Below, piece by piece: positions 54,892-64,000 of a stretch of DNA of 64,000 nt. A program made the translations under genes and the position numbers. Origin of the DNA: Toxorhynchites rutilus septentrionalis (lineage: Eukaryota > Arthropoda > Insecta > Diptera > Culicidae); NCBI RefSeq assembly GCF_029784135.1, contig NC_073745.1, forward strand, positions 66,299,210-66,363,209. The letters are read 5' to 3'. Below the pieces are notes generated by a model. That model worked only from the letters and a program-made list of their open reading frames with translations, did not search any database and was not told the DNA's origin. How positions within the stretch are numbered: the stretch's first letter is position 1; every line of letters begins with the position of its first letter.

Positions 54892-55909
54892 GTGGGTTAT
54901 ATCTATGATATAACCGCAAGGTTGCCGTTACCTTAGCGTAGCAATCATTCGTTTGTATTGATTAAATTTTCGATAGAATGAAACAATTCCCGAATTCAAT
55001 TGAATTCAATATATCTGCTTTGTGAGTAAAAATATTGTATAATTCCATATAAGGTCAATGCATGCATTGTGATAGATTATGTTCTTCGTTACAAGTAAAT
55101 TTAATGACAGTCCTTTTACGTTTGGTAAAATATATGTGAACGGAAGAACCATCAAACGATTATTTTATTTTACGTTTCCTTCTGAAGTTTGCTCAAGTGC
55201 ACGTTTTTCTCGAACCGCGAATTTGCTTGATTTGATGAACTTCAGGTAGTTGCACAAAGGCAAGCGAGTACAAAAGTACTCGCAGTTTGCATTTATTTGC
55301 TGAGCCGATTTCCCCAGACAACTTGGTTTTGAAGTCTGTGTTAGAGGCAAACACATTTTAGTCGGAACAAAAATGCCCCCGACTTGCACGAATTTGCAAT
55401 GCCAATTTCCTCAGACACCTTGGTTCTAAAGTCTGTGTTGGGGAAACACATTTCAGTCGGAACAAAAATACCCCCGACTTTAATGTATTTCGATCTCTCC
55501 AACGCCTCTTGGTTTTGAAGTCTGTGTTAGGGAACACATTACAGTGAGAACAAAAGTCCCCATACTTTCATGTATTTACTATGCCGATTTCCTCAAGGCT
55601 GCTTGGTTTTGATGTCTGTGTTAGGGAAACCGTAGATCGGGCCAATCAAAATGATACAGTTAGGGCGTTTAGATAACGCTTAACATTTTACAGCTGTTCA
55701 ATTGTTTATCTAATGAAAAATAACACTTTATTAATTGCGATAGAAGCATAGAAATATTCCCTATCAATTGATGCAAAAATCTTTCCGATCCAGTAAGAAA
55801 TGTTCGAGTTATAAGCATTCGGAATCTTTCATTTTTTCCTGCATGTTCTGTGTTTAGGTTTTCATTTTACCCCTTATATACTCTGGTTAGCCGTAGTCCC
55901 ACGTCAATA
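54892..55909 (+). repeat. Long arm of the hairpin-ended repeat family
   Basis: Starts with hairpin GTGGGTTATATC-TAT-GATATAACC. It then runs through ATCATTCGTTTGTATTGATT, GAATGAAACAATT, GAATTCAATTGAATTC, four 89-97 base units (CTTGGTTTTGAAGTCTGTGT ... CCCCGACTT, starting at about 55322, 55419, 55508 and 55602) and GATCCAGTAAGAAATG to GTAGTCCCACGTC. Its reverse complement forms the right arm at 57923-58468, which has fewer 90-base units. No matching right terminus is found inside the hAT-type element, so this copy is one arm only. Confidence 0.75.
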
Positions 55910-56960
55910 TTGTGGGATCTTATCAAAAGTTGTTCCAGAATTCTAATACATAAAGCACTGCATGTAACATTGCATGGAGATGTCAATTTGATATTTTTGC
56001 GTGTTTTCTTTCCGCTCACACTCGTTTCAATTTCCACATGTTCATATTCAACTGTAAATGAATGGGAGCTAAAGAAACCACGCAAAAACTTCAAACCGAA
56101 GGAAAAGCCAGGCGCCTTGCATTGATTAATAGATTTCTTCAAATCAAAATTTTTCGTGAAATAGATTAGCTTAGCAAATAGATTTCTTAGCTATCCTTTC
56201 AAAGTAAAAAGAAACACTTCAAAAATGTCAAAACTCGCGTTAGAAGAAAAAGAGCAGACGATTGATGATGCAGTGATCTATAACCAGAAACCGGAGCCCC
56301 ATGTAATTCAATTAATCACATTGTTGAGCAGTTTTACGACGATCTTCATCGGTTTGGACACATGAACACATTTGGATGACATGAAGCAATAACGATTTTT
56401 ACGAGATTTTTCAAGTTTAACCGAAATAAAACCGTATTTTCTAGAGGTTTTAGAAGAAAATATTGTTTCACAGTTATGTTCGAGTGGTGGGAAACGCCAT
56501 TTTTATTTGCTCGAATGATATGATTTTTAGTGATCGATTTTTTTCATTTTATGAACTCCATATGAATGCTACACGAAGCATCGCAGGAAATTCTATTTCG
56601 TTGGAATGGATAAAAAAAACCATTTTAGATAAATCAACGCCGATTTTCCTTAAGGGGGTATTCTAGTGTAGAGACACGAATTTCGGACATTTCTCCGAGC
56701 TCCGTAAAAATAAATGAAAGAATATTTTTACTATCCATTATAACATTATTTGTTCATCTATCTTTTAACAAAGATATCGTGTACGCCAGTTTGAAAAAAC
56801 TAGTTTAGAGCAATACGCGTTTGAAGTTCATTTTTCTGGTCGTACCAGGCCAGGTGAGATATCGCATCAACAAAATGGCTCTAACTTGGTAAATAATAAG
56901 ATTTTCGATGAGTGCTTTCTATGGTATTTTCGAATGGGTTAAATAAAATGGTTTAACAGG
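55910..56960. other. No gene seen between repeat arm and hAT right end
   Basis: Short frames only (longest about 90 codons, no domain). 56650-56940 carries AAGGGGGTATTCTAGTGTAG and CGTACCAGGCCAGGTGAGAT words that look like another interspersed repeat, without definable ends. Confidence 0.4.
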
Positions 56961-57304
56961 ATCCAGTTTTCTTCCAGTTTTTTTAAGAGCAATCTTCCAG
57001 TTTTTTGAAAAATATTGTTGGCAACCCTGCCCATATTAGCTATTCAATATAGAATTATTATACAAATTATTCAAAATTTCCGAAAATCAAAAATAAAATA
57101 CTCCGGATAATCGAGTCTCCGGATAATCGAGTCCGACCTGTATTTCGTATTCGTCATTTTCAAATCTATAGTCAATGGCGCCCATCGGTATCGAATTATC
57201 ATCGACACCACGATTTTCGCTAAATGCTTCTTTCAGTTCGGCTTGCAAAAACTTTTTTGAACTCTAATCCAACATTATATGCTAAGGTACTAAGCACTAA
57301 GTAC

Positions 57305-57560
57305 TTAAGCACCCTCTCCTTGGATACGCCGGGCCAGCTGTATGTCCTTGGGCATGATGTGACACATTTTGCCCGGCTTAGCACACAAATTGGTATCTTC
57401 GAACAGGCCGACTAAATATGCCTCGCTTGCCTCCTGCAGTGCCGTAATGGTGGAAAACTTTGGAAGCGCAAGTCTGTCGACCGTCCTCATCTCACATCGC
57501 AGCATCAACTGAATGGATTTCCAGAGTGATGCGAGTTTATATACGGTTTCAGTAACCTGT
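57305..57560 (-). pseudogene. Histone H3 C-terminal fragment
   Basis: The minus strand encodes [11 protein letters not shown], then [20 protein letters not shown] and [25 protein letters not shown] and a stop (57305-57307). H3 reads KSTELLIRKLPF...[45 protein letters not shown]. About nine residues before ALQ are missing and several are changed, but the stretch stays open. It is fused upstream to non-histone sequence in the same 161-codon frame (to 57790), which is the repeat family's own DNA. H3 is a core nucleosome protein; this fragment lacks the tail and first helix and has no 3' stem-loop nearby. Confidence 0.9.
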
Positions 57561-57718
57561 TTTCTAAGCAATTTTAAAGCTTTTGAACCAACTTTTCGGG
57601 TCAATAATTGACAATCATATAACTCGTGGACATTTTGTATTTCGAATGAAATGATTATCATACCACTCCGTTCAGCCGGAAAAGAGTAATTAACGTTCAA
57701 AACTTTGCAGTCCAACGT

Positions 57719-57859
57719 CTTCTTCTTGAATAGCGTTAACGTTCCCTGTGGAACTTTTGCCGTCTCAACGTATGCATTAACTAGCGTCATTTATTAATAC
57801 TCATGCCGAACACCCGGCATGATAATGTGAGACGCTAACCACTCGGCCATGGGTGCACG
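57719..57859 (-). mobile_element. tRNA-derived SINE, internally deleted copy
   Basis: Minus-strand copy of the 275-base SINE. The tRNA-like head with A box and TGCCGGGTGTTCGG is kept, as is the 3' part (GTTGAGACGGCAAAAGTTCC, AACGTTAACGC, AAGAAGAAG tail). The middle, including the B box end and body, is deleted. Flanking duplications are GCAGTCCAACGT (57707-57718) and GCAGTCCAGCGT (57860-57871). Confidence 0.88.
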
Positions 57860-57922
57860 GCAGTCCAGCGTCACTCTTTCGTTTTCGAAACTTTGAACTT
57901 ACACCCCGGTACAGAAATGGAA

Positions 57923-58468
57923 GACGTAGTCCTACGTCAAAATTAAAGATTTCGAATGCTTACAGCTGGAACATTTCTTAATAGATCGGAAAGAAAAATA
58001 TTTCGTAAATATTTCTACGTATCTATCACAATTAATAATAAGTTTTTTTAACGAGATGAACAATTGAACAACTGTAAAATGTTAAGCGTTATCGTAACGC
58101 CCTAACTGCCACGTTTTGATTGGCCCGACTTATGGTTTCCCCAACACAGACTTCAAAACCAAGCAGCCTAGGGGACATCGAAATTCCAAATACATGAAGG
58201 TTGGGGGGATGTTTGTTCCCACCGAAATGTGTTCCCTAACACAGATTTCAAAACCAAGCCGCCTGAGGAAATTGGCATTGCAAACACATGCAAGTCAGAG
58301 ATATTTTCGGCATTTGTTCAAAGTCTTCACTTATAAAGCAAATGTATTCAATTGAGTTCGAAAATTGTTTCATTCAATCAATAATCTGATCAATACAAAC
58401 TAATGATTACTAAGCCAACGGTAGTCCCACGTCAACCTTATACCAGTTATATCAAATATATAACCCAC
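57923..58468 (-). repeat. Right arm of the outer hairpin-ended element
   Basis: Reverse complement of the 54892-55909 arm: GACGTAGTCCTACGTC at the inner end (57923-57938), TGTTAAGCGTTATCGTAACG, about two 90-base units (ACACAGACTTCAAAACCAAG, ACACAGATTTCAAAACCAAG), GAAACAATTTTCGAACTCAA in reverse and the hairpin terminus at 58468. Forms the right boundary of the 50235 element. Confidence 0.8.
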
Positions 58469-58798
58469 ACATTTTTTTTCTTACAAAAATCTGCACAATC
58501 GGAAATTTTCGTTGCAGAAAAAAATCCGTTTTGTTGACATGAAAAAATCTCATTTAGTTTCTACAAATGATTACATATACTTACTAACTTCATATTATAT
58601 CAGGTTCAAGAAAAAGAAATCCATCATTTTCTCGGTAGATGGCTGTAGTGATCGATATTTCGTATAGTATAGATCAGGGGTGGCCAAACTTTTGGGCATT
58701 AAGGGCGACTGATTGTTCAAAGGCTGAGGTCTACCAACGTTGAATGTATCAAGAAGTCATTTGAAAATTAATGTAGTACAAGACGATAAAACAAAGTT

Positions 58799-60673
58799 TT
58801 AACCTTCCCGTACTCGCGCGCAAAATTATAACTCGTAAACTCGCGCACGGTGTCTCTGTAATTTTTACTATTGTACATATTTCGGCGTTATTGGTATTTA
58901 TTTAAAGTAAAAAAGATAATTAAATGAAAAAACTCCAGAAAATATTTTTTCTTCAACTTCATTCAGTATCAACATTTATTTAATTCAGCCTTCTCAATAC
59001 ACTCAAGATGATTATTATATTCCTCAATTACCTTTAGGTATAAGAACTAGAGATGAAACGGATATTGGAGAAAAATTAACACTATTTCTTTTATTATATA
59101 TTTTTAACCGAGCTTCGCGTGTAAGGTTTAGTCCAGTTACGTTTCTTTTGCTTCGTTTAATTTGATTTGTGTTGAAGTAAGTGTCCCCTCTCTCAGATTA
59201 TCATCCCTGAAGACAATTCTAAGTTTTTTAATCTTGAATGAAAATAAATCGTCGACGCTTATTCTGCTTATTTGAATTCGTAGTACTTACTCATACTCGA
59301 CTAGTATTAAAATTATTTTAATATGTTCACAAAAATTTCATAATTGTAATAAAAAATTCTTAACAGAAAAATAAGTTCAATATTCCTTGCAGAAAACTTG
59401 ATAATCCATTAGGAAGTACCTGTCTATACGGAAAATTTAATCATGGTTCATTATTTTTATGTAAAAATGCGTTTATTACTCCCTCAAATGTAATCCTTTA
59501 TTTGCTTCATGCAAACATGTAATTTCTCTCAGGTTCGTATTTGCAAATAAAGAGCCTAATAACCGGTCATTTGGCCTTGAAGTTTCCCGAATATTCGGTA
59601 TCCGGACAAACTACTATCCGTTCATCATTAATAAGAACTATCTATTGAAAATATTGGCCCTTATTATGTAATTTGAATCGAACGGTCAATTCGATCACTA
59701 TAACTAGCATACCGAGCGAAATCGAATCGAGTTATTTCTCGAACGTCATATCAACTAAAATTACATAATTACATAATTTTATTTTAGAAATTCCTCATAT
59801 CTCATTCATCACTGTTGTTCTATTCATGAATATATTTCTTGAAAGAAATCTGCACAATTATTTCACATTACTCATTATAGTTTCGAAATAAAAATAACAA
59901 AACTTCATTAAAATTAGCATTCGCAGTCTTCAAATATGATTTTTTTTCCAAAAAAATAATTTTTATGAATTTTTGAAATCTTATGCCGGATATTTTCAGC
60001 ATTTTTAATTGGTCGTTTAACGAATGATATTCCTGAAGAGAACATTGTTGAAATTGTTCCTAGTGATAATTTTTTGCTTTATAACAAGTTATGGCCGAAT
60101 AATTGGATGTGTTAATAAATAATAACTATATTAAATATAGAACGGGAATTTCAAGGAAATAATATCTACTCTTACAAATAATATGTTTTGTTGAGGTTAG
60201 CATAAACACCTTATAAAATGATTACAGCAAAAGGAAGAGGCATATTTAGCCGTTTGAATACGGGGGAGTGCGAAAGCGCTCCTCTTGTTGTATGCGTAAA
60301 GTGCGGGGAGCGCGAGAGCGCTCTTCTTGTTCTGCTATTATTTTTGATTTAGCACCTCTTAACGTAGGATTTCGTTTTTCGGGGACATTTTTTAAAGAGG
60401 ACTTTACGCGCTTTGTGCAGCAAACCATAATTTTGAATGAAATTGTTTAAATATTATTTTTCATTATTTAAAAAAAAATATTTATGTATAGGTAAGGGAG
60501 TTTATGTTAGTAAGTTTTATAAACCTCACTTTTATGTGTTCTTTTTTCTTATTAATACAACTTTTGTGACATAATCAGTTATCTAAGCTCTTTAGTATTT
60601 TTTTAAATATACCCAAACTCATCCTCATTTTTGGCATATGCTAACTAAATTTGCTTCGCACTCAAACGGTTAA
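58799..60673 (+). mobile_element. TTAA-type element, family 3, ends uncertain
   Basis: TTAA at 58799-58802 followed by CCTTCCCGTACTCGCGCGC and CGCGCACGGTGTCTCTG, matching 17698 in reverse. A TTAA at 60670-60673 preceded by GCTTCGCACTCAAACGG is a possible partner end but matches only weakly. Non-coding. Confidence 0.4.
60262..60335 (+). repeat. Paired GC-rich hairpins in tandem
   Basis: GGAGTGCGAAAGCGCTCC and, about 48 bases later, GGAGCGCGAGAGCGCTC, each able to fold on itself, each followed by TCTTGTTGT or TTCTTGTTCT. The surroundings are AT-rich, so these stand out. An imperfect tandem duplication. Confidence 0.6.
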
Positions 60674-60789
60674 TCCTTTGCGTTTGGAGGTAACACTATC
60701 CTAGACCAGCTGGCGGGCCCCTAGGAATACTTACGCGGGCGACCTGTAGACCGCGGACTACCGTTTGGCCATCCCTGGTATAGATCAAA

Positions 60790-62235
60790 CAATTTCAAAT
60801 TCATGCTCGTTGTAAAGATAACATTTCACAATGAAAAAAATCATTTGTTCTTTTTTTTTGTTTTTACATTCAGTTTCCATCCAGAATTACATTGTGTTAA
60901 TAGTGGAATGTCAAAAAAGAGAAAATTCGGTACATTTTACACTTTTTCTTTGATAAAGGGGGGAAAATGCAGGCCTGGTCGCTGTTTTAAAACTGCGAAG
61001 CCTTGGCAGTTGGTAATCTGCAAAGTCTTAGCCCGAGGACATAGGAAACGCGGTGCGAAGCGATCAATTGGAGCTCATCGCGTGATATGAGATAGTGATC
61101 GCGCGTTTTTTGATATTTCAGTCCACTCCATTCTACATGTAAACAACCTATGACAAGGATGCCAGATATGATAACATGTGTTCATTTTATAAACAGTTGA
61201 ATTGTGTGATCGTTTTTGTCTGTGAACAAGGTAATCGGAAAGCCCTTAACGTACGGTTTCATTATATGCATTATGTAAGTTAGAATAATGTTATATAATT
61301 CATCGAACAAAACGAAAATAATAGTTTAACAAGTCAATATTTAATTTCGTTCGATGAGTTCGATTGTGAACACAATTTGCAGCCTGTACAATCAACTGAA
61401 TCCTCTCCAAAACATTTTCTCTCTTATGTACTCTCACTTTCGTGGATCCTGTTCTCTCTCATTAGTAATTTGAAAACATTGGGGTACTTACGCATTGAAG
61501 TCATCGGAGCACAATATTATTACATTATTTCTTCGTAAAAAAAATTGTGAGTTCAATGTAATGGGGGTGAACTTCCCATCTAACGAGGGTGAGGAACTGA
61601 GGCGACTTCTAAGCTTTCCGAGTCGGCCGCCGGCCCGGTTAAAATATGTGAATGATATGTTTCAAAGCAAAAATTAACCGGGCAAACGTAATGCACCAGG
61701 TAAAACTATGCCCTCCGACGCTTGCTAACGTTCGACGGATCCTAACCAAAGGGTTTTCTCCAATGTTTCAAACTAACCGGGCAATCGGTGAAACACGGGT
61801 TTGCTTGCGAGAAGCCGCCGCTTCAGACAGCAGGTGGGTGGCCGACTCGGATTGCGTCACCTTCGCGGCTTAACACTTTAAGGACCGGGAAGAAATCGGT
61901 AAGACATACGCCTGGGACCGCACGTTTTTACTTGTGTGAAGTTGCTTGCAAGTTTTTAAGAGGCTTTAAACTTTGCAGCTCATTCGCCTCTATGTATGAA
62001 GTTAGCGGATGAAAAATTCAGCGGATAAAAGTGTGTTTGTTGCGTGCAAGTTTCTGTTCAACGTCTTGCTGGATTTAATGAATGATGAATTTTTCAGTTG
62101 AAATAAATTAATTGTTTATCGAGTAACAACCTCCAAAATAATGCTCATTAGATAGAGAATTGAATCATTCATCTTTCCACATAATTCATTTTATTCTTGA
62201 TCGTGACAGAGAAAAGTTATAGACTGAAACGTGGG
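60790..62235. other. No gene seen; repeat-like block at 61.69-62.01 kb
   Basis: A 95-codon frame (60803-61090) ends in a basic stretch (RGHRKRGAKRSIGAHRVI) but has no recognisable domain. 61950-62000 holds GAGGCTTTAAACTTTGCAGC then TCATTCGCCTC, the same small stem motif as 2870 and 19290, so part of this region is the interspersed repeat family. Confidence 0.4.
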
Positions 62236-62239
62236 TCAA

Positions 62240-63200
62240 TAGGTCAATATAGGAAAATAGTTATCGAAGTTATTCGATAGAGAAATATTTTACCTATCTT
62301 CCAGCCACAATTTTATTAATCGGAAATAGGCCAAGTTGTATTGTATGGAAGAAATTAATCATTTTAAAGAAAATTGAAAAAAAGACATTTGAATGGACCG
62401 AGAATACATTCTCGAGATAGTACTAATTCGATAAAGAATATTTTTATTTATCTTTAGCCAATCATTAGTCGGAAAAGGGTCTAAGAAAACATATAAGCCA
62501 AAACCTATACAAGTTGTATGGGAGAAATTGATAAATTCAAAGAAAATTGGAAAAAGTTTTTTGAAAGGACCTAAAACCCATTTTCTAGATAATACTCATT
62601 CGATACATACTATTCTTATCTATCTTTAGTCAAATCTTCATTGGTCGAAAAATGGTCTAAGCAAAGTTATAGGCCAAAACCTGTACAGCTTGTATGGATG
62701 AAATAAATTAATTTAAAAAAAATGAAAAAAGTTCCATGTTATTTTTCTACATACATCGAAATACAAATTTCTCTGTAAAATATTCCGTTGTAAATTCATG
62801 TAAAATATGCTTTAAAATGATTTATATCCCATCTTCATGCGTTGATATTTCACGACTTTAAAGCATTTCAAAAATCGCATAAAAATTTCGACTTCGAACT
62901 CTGTTCCTTCAATTTTCTTTTCAAGTGTGAAATAGTCCTATTTCCATTTTCGTTAAATTTATTACTTTCCCTACTACAACTTGTATACATTTTGGCTCAC
63001 AAATTTTTCTCAGACTCTTTTCCGGCCAACGAAAAATTGGCTGAAGATGGATAAAAGTATTCTTTATGAGTATTATCTCAAAAATGTGTTTTGGGTCCTT
63101 TCGAATAACTTTTTTAAATTGTCTTTAAATTAATTAAATAGGTACTATCTCGAGAATGTGTTTTGGGTCCTCTATTATACTCTATTCGAACAACTTTTTT
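62240..63200. repeat. 177-bp tandem repeats with an inverted partner
   Basis: Three units spaced about 177 bases share CAA(A/G)ACCTGTACA-like, AAGTTGTAT(G)GGA(G)GAAAT, AAAGAAAATTG(G)AAAAA, GGACC(T)..AATACATTCTCGAGA-like, GATAGTACTAATTCGATA and TCTATCTTTAG words (near 62332, 62509 and 62686). A reverse-complement copy lies at about 62990-63190 (GGCTGAAGATGGATAAAAGT, CTATCTCGAGAATGTG, TTTTGGGTCCT). A hairpin could form over the block. Non-coding. Confidence 0.75.
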
Positions 63201-63220
63201 TTGGTTTTCAAAATTCTGTA

Positions 63221-64000
63221 TAAAGGGTGTGTCACATCAAATTGCATCACGGAAAAAACGCTGTAGAAATTCGCCCAGTAGACCGATCCTTTTGAAAATT
63301 TTAGACAGTAAAATAAAAACTATTAAACAACTTTTGGCATTTTCTTTTTATTCATACTTCGAGCCCAAGCCCGTATGCTCGCACCTTCCTCTTTACCCCG
63401 TCCATAAGGTTCTGTACAACGTCAGGTTGTAGTTTTTTTTAACAGAAATCCATTTTCTCTTGAAGTCCGCCTCCGATTTGACAACTTTTGGGTTCTTCCG
63501 GAGGGCCTGCTTCATAATCGCCCAATATTTCTCTATTGGGCGAAGCTCCGGCGCGTTGGGCGGGTTCATCTCCTTTGGCACGAAGGTGACCCCGTTGACT
63601 TCGTACCACTCCAACACGTCCTTTGAATAGTTAGTGACACGAAGCGAGATCCGGCCAGAAGATGGTCGGGCCCTCGTGCTGCTTCAATAGTGGTAGTAAG
63701 CGCTTCTGTAGGCACTCCTTAAGGTAAACCTGCCCGTTTACCGTGCCGGTCATCACGAAGGGGGCGCTTCGCTTTCCGCAAGAGCAGATCGCTCGCCACA
63801 CCATGTACTTTTTGGCAAACTTGGATAGTTTCTGCTTGCGAATCTCCTCCGGAACGCTGAATTTGTCCTCTGCGGAGAAGAACAACAGGCCCGGCAACTG
63901 ACGAAAGTCCGCTTTGACGTAGGTTTCGTCGACCATTACCAGGCAATGCGGCTTCGTCAGCATTTCGGTGTACAGCTTCCGGGCTCGCGTCTTCCCCACC
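63221..64000 (-). mobile_element. ITmD37E-type element, second recent copy, cut by window edge
   Basis: Begins with TATAAAGGGTGTGTCACATC at 63217 and repeats the 51033-52334 element almost base for base, including flanking AATTTTAGACAGTAAAATAA. Minus-strand transposase: KTRARKLYTEMLTKPHC, VMVDETYVKADF, YMVWRAICSCGKRS, a four-base insertion near 63632 (ATAGTTAGTG) breaking the frame at LASCH, then LEWYEVNGVTF, NPPNAPELRPIEKYWAIMKQ (Glu and the Trp intact). A homopolymer indel follows near the C-terminus. First Asp residues read VDE here rather than DDE. The 5' half lies beyond 64000. Confidence 0.92.

Larger units (their letters stand above)
53699..57029. mobile_element. hAT-type element inside the pogo-like element
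   Basis: Ends CAGCGTTGCCAA (left) and TTGGCAACCCTG (right). 8-base duplications TCCATATT (53691-53698) and CCCATATT (57030-57037) differ at one base. Subterminal TTCCAGTTTT words are repeated many times at both ends (54000-54110, 56962-57010), as hAT subterminal sites often are. No transposase is recognised in 3.3 kb. It contains a SINE near the left end and a repeat arm at 54892. Confidence 0.82.
52337..57140. mobile_element. pogo-like TIR element, non-autonomous, 4.8 kb with insertions
   Basis: Ends CAGGTCGGACTCGATTATCC (left) and GGATAATCGAGTCCGACCTG (right), TA on both sides (52335-52336, 57141-57142). The 17-base word CTCCGGATAATCGAGTC (or its complement) occurs twice near each end, suggesting duplicated transposase sites. 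CAG-start, TA-target termini with such wording are usual for pogo/Tigger-type elements. No transposase is seen. The interior holds the 118-bp tandem array and a hAT-type element. Confidence 0.75.
50235..58468. mobile_element. Outer hairpin-ended repeat element, multiply invaded, with H3 fragment
   Basis: The left end is GTGGGTTATATC-TTT-GATATAACC then GACGTAGGACTA (50267-50278). The right end is the reverse complement of the same type (to 58468). The interior was one stretch: 50586-51033 continues at 57143 (CAAATC(C/T)ATAGTCAATGG and CATCGGTATCGAATTATC occur at both 50660 and 57155, and GATATCCACTATCATA joins TTTCGTATTCGTCATTTTCA). ITmD37E-like and pogo-like elements entered at TA sites between them. 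A histone H3 fragment and a SINE lie in the right half. No transposase is recognised. Confidence 0.65.
58675..60777. mobile_element. hAT-type element, 2.1 kb, non-coding
   Basis: Ends CAGGGGTGGCCAAAC and GTTTGGCCATCCCTG form the inverted terminus. Perfect 8-base duplications GTATAGAT flank it (58667-58674, 60778-60785). GACC-rich subterminal sequence with TCTACC/TGTAGACC words lies at both ends. The interior is mostly AT-rich and contains a family-3 TTAA end at 58799. No transposase recognised. Confidence 0.93.

Noticed and set aside
60803..61090. Possible histone-like basic protein (KGGKCRPGR... RGHRKRGAKRS)
   Set aside because: Resemblance to H2A/H4 tails is only compositional; no aligned block of the histone fold could be found in any frame.
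1..64000. CRISPR array, bacterial operon or integrated virus
   Set aside because: No spaced short repeats with unique spacers, no Shine-Dalgarno-led gene strings and no viral protein wording were seen; the RT genes are LINE-type.

Overview
The window looks like mosquito nuclear DNA, most likely from an Aedes-type genome. The evidence is an insect NK-2 class homeobox gene (vnd-like), several DD37E transposons of the kind first described in mosquitoes, three copies of one RNase H-bearing LINE family, tRNA-headed SINEs, and extreme nesting of repeats. The genus is an inference. No bacterial, viral or CRISPR features were seen.

Host genes are sparse. A complete-looking two-exon vnd-like homeobox gene lies on the minus strand at 7.3-8.9 kb. 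A convincing first coding exon of an unidentified gene lies at 48.63-48.77 kb (minus, upstream in-frame stop, GTAAGT donor). Its remaining exons would lie at lower coordinates or outside the window. A TATA-plus-initiator pair stands at 39.94 kb.

Almost everything else is mobile DNA. From left to right: DD37E element (0.6-2.0 kb); SINE; R1-like LINE remnant (3.6-5.1 kb); a DD37E element inside the helix-turn-helix of a Tc1-like element (5.4-6.7 kb); vnd; a LINE tail inside a terminal inverted repeat (TIR) element (9.8-11.1 kb); SINE inside a common insect repeat (11.4-12.4 kb); TTAA-flanked MITEs (13.4, 14.6, 17.7, 24.4, 42.4 and 58.8 kb); a Tc3-like remnant (15.1-16.0 kb); a CR1/L2-like LINE broken up by a hAT-type element (16.0-20.6 kb); a DD41D element nested in another TIR element (22.1-24.4 kb); DD37E and mariner DD34D elements (27.6-29.9 kb); LINE gag remnant (31.3-32.5 kb); LINE (32.6-36.0 kb); remains of a histone cluster with an H2A pseudogene and three histone 3' stem-loops (36.1-37.8 kb); a deleted DD41D-type element and a second SINE type (38.4-39.7 kb); a near-full-length LINE (43.3-47.8 kb); a multi-level nest (50.2-58.5 kb); a hAT-type element (58.7-60.8 kb); tandem/inverted repeats (62.2-63.2 kb); and a second, near-identical DD37E copy running off the right edge.

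The most unusual feature is a family of large repeats with a hairpin terminus and a recurrent GACGTAGGACTAC-type motif. Two members lie directly against degenerate replication-dependent histone genes: H2A with its processing stem-loop at 37 kb, and an H3 C-terminal fragment at 57.3 kb. The H3 copy lies inside an element whose ends can be followed through ITmD37E-like, pogo-like, hAT-like and SINE insertions. This may be a histone-carrying foldback-type repeat family that has not been described.
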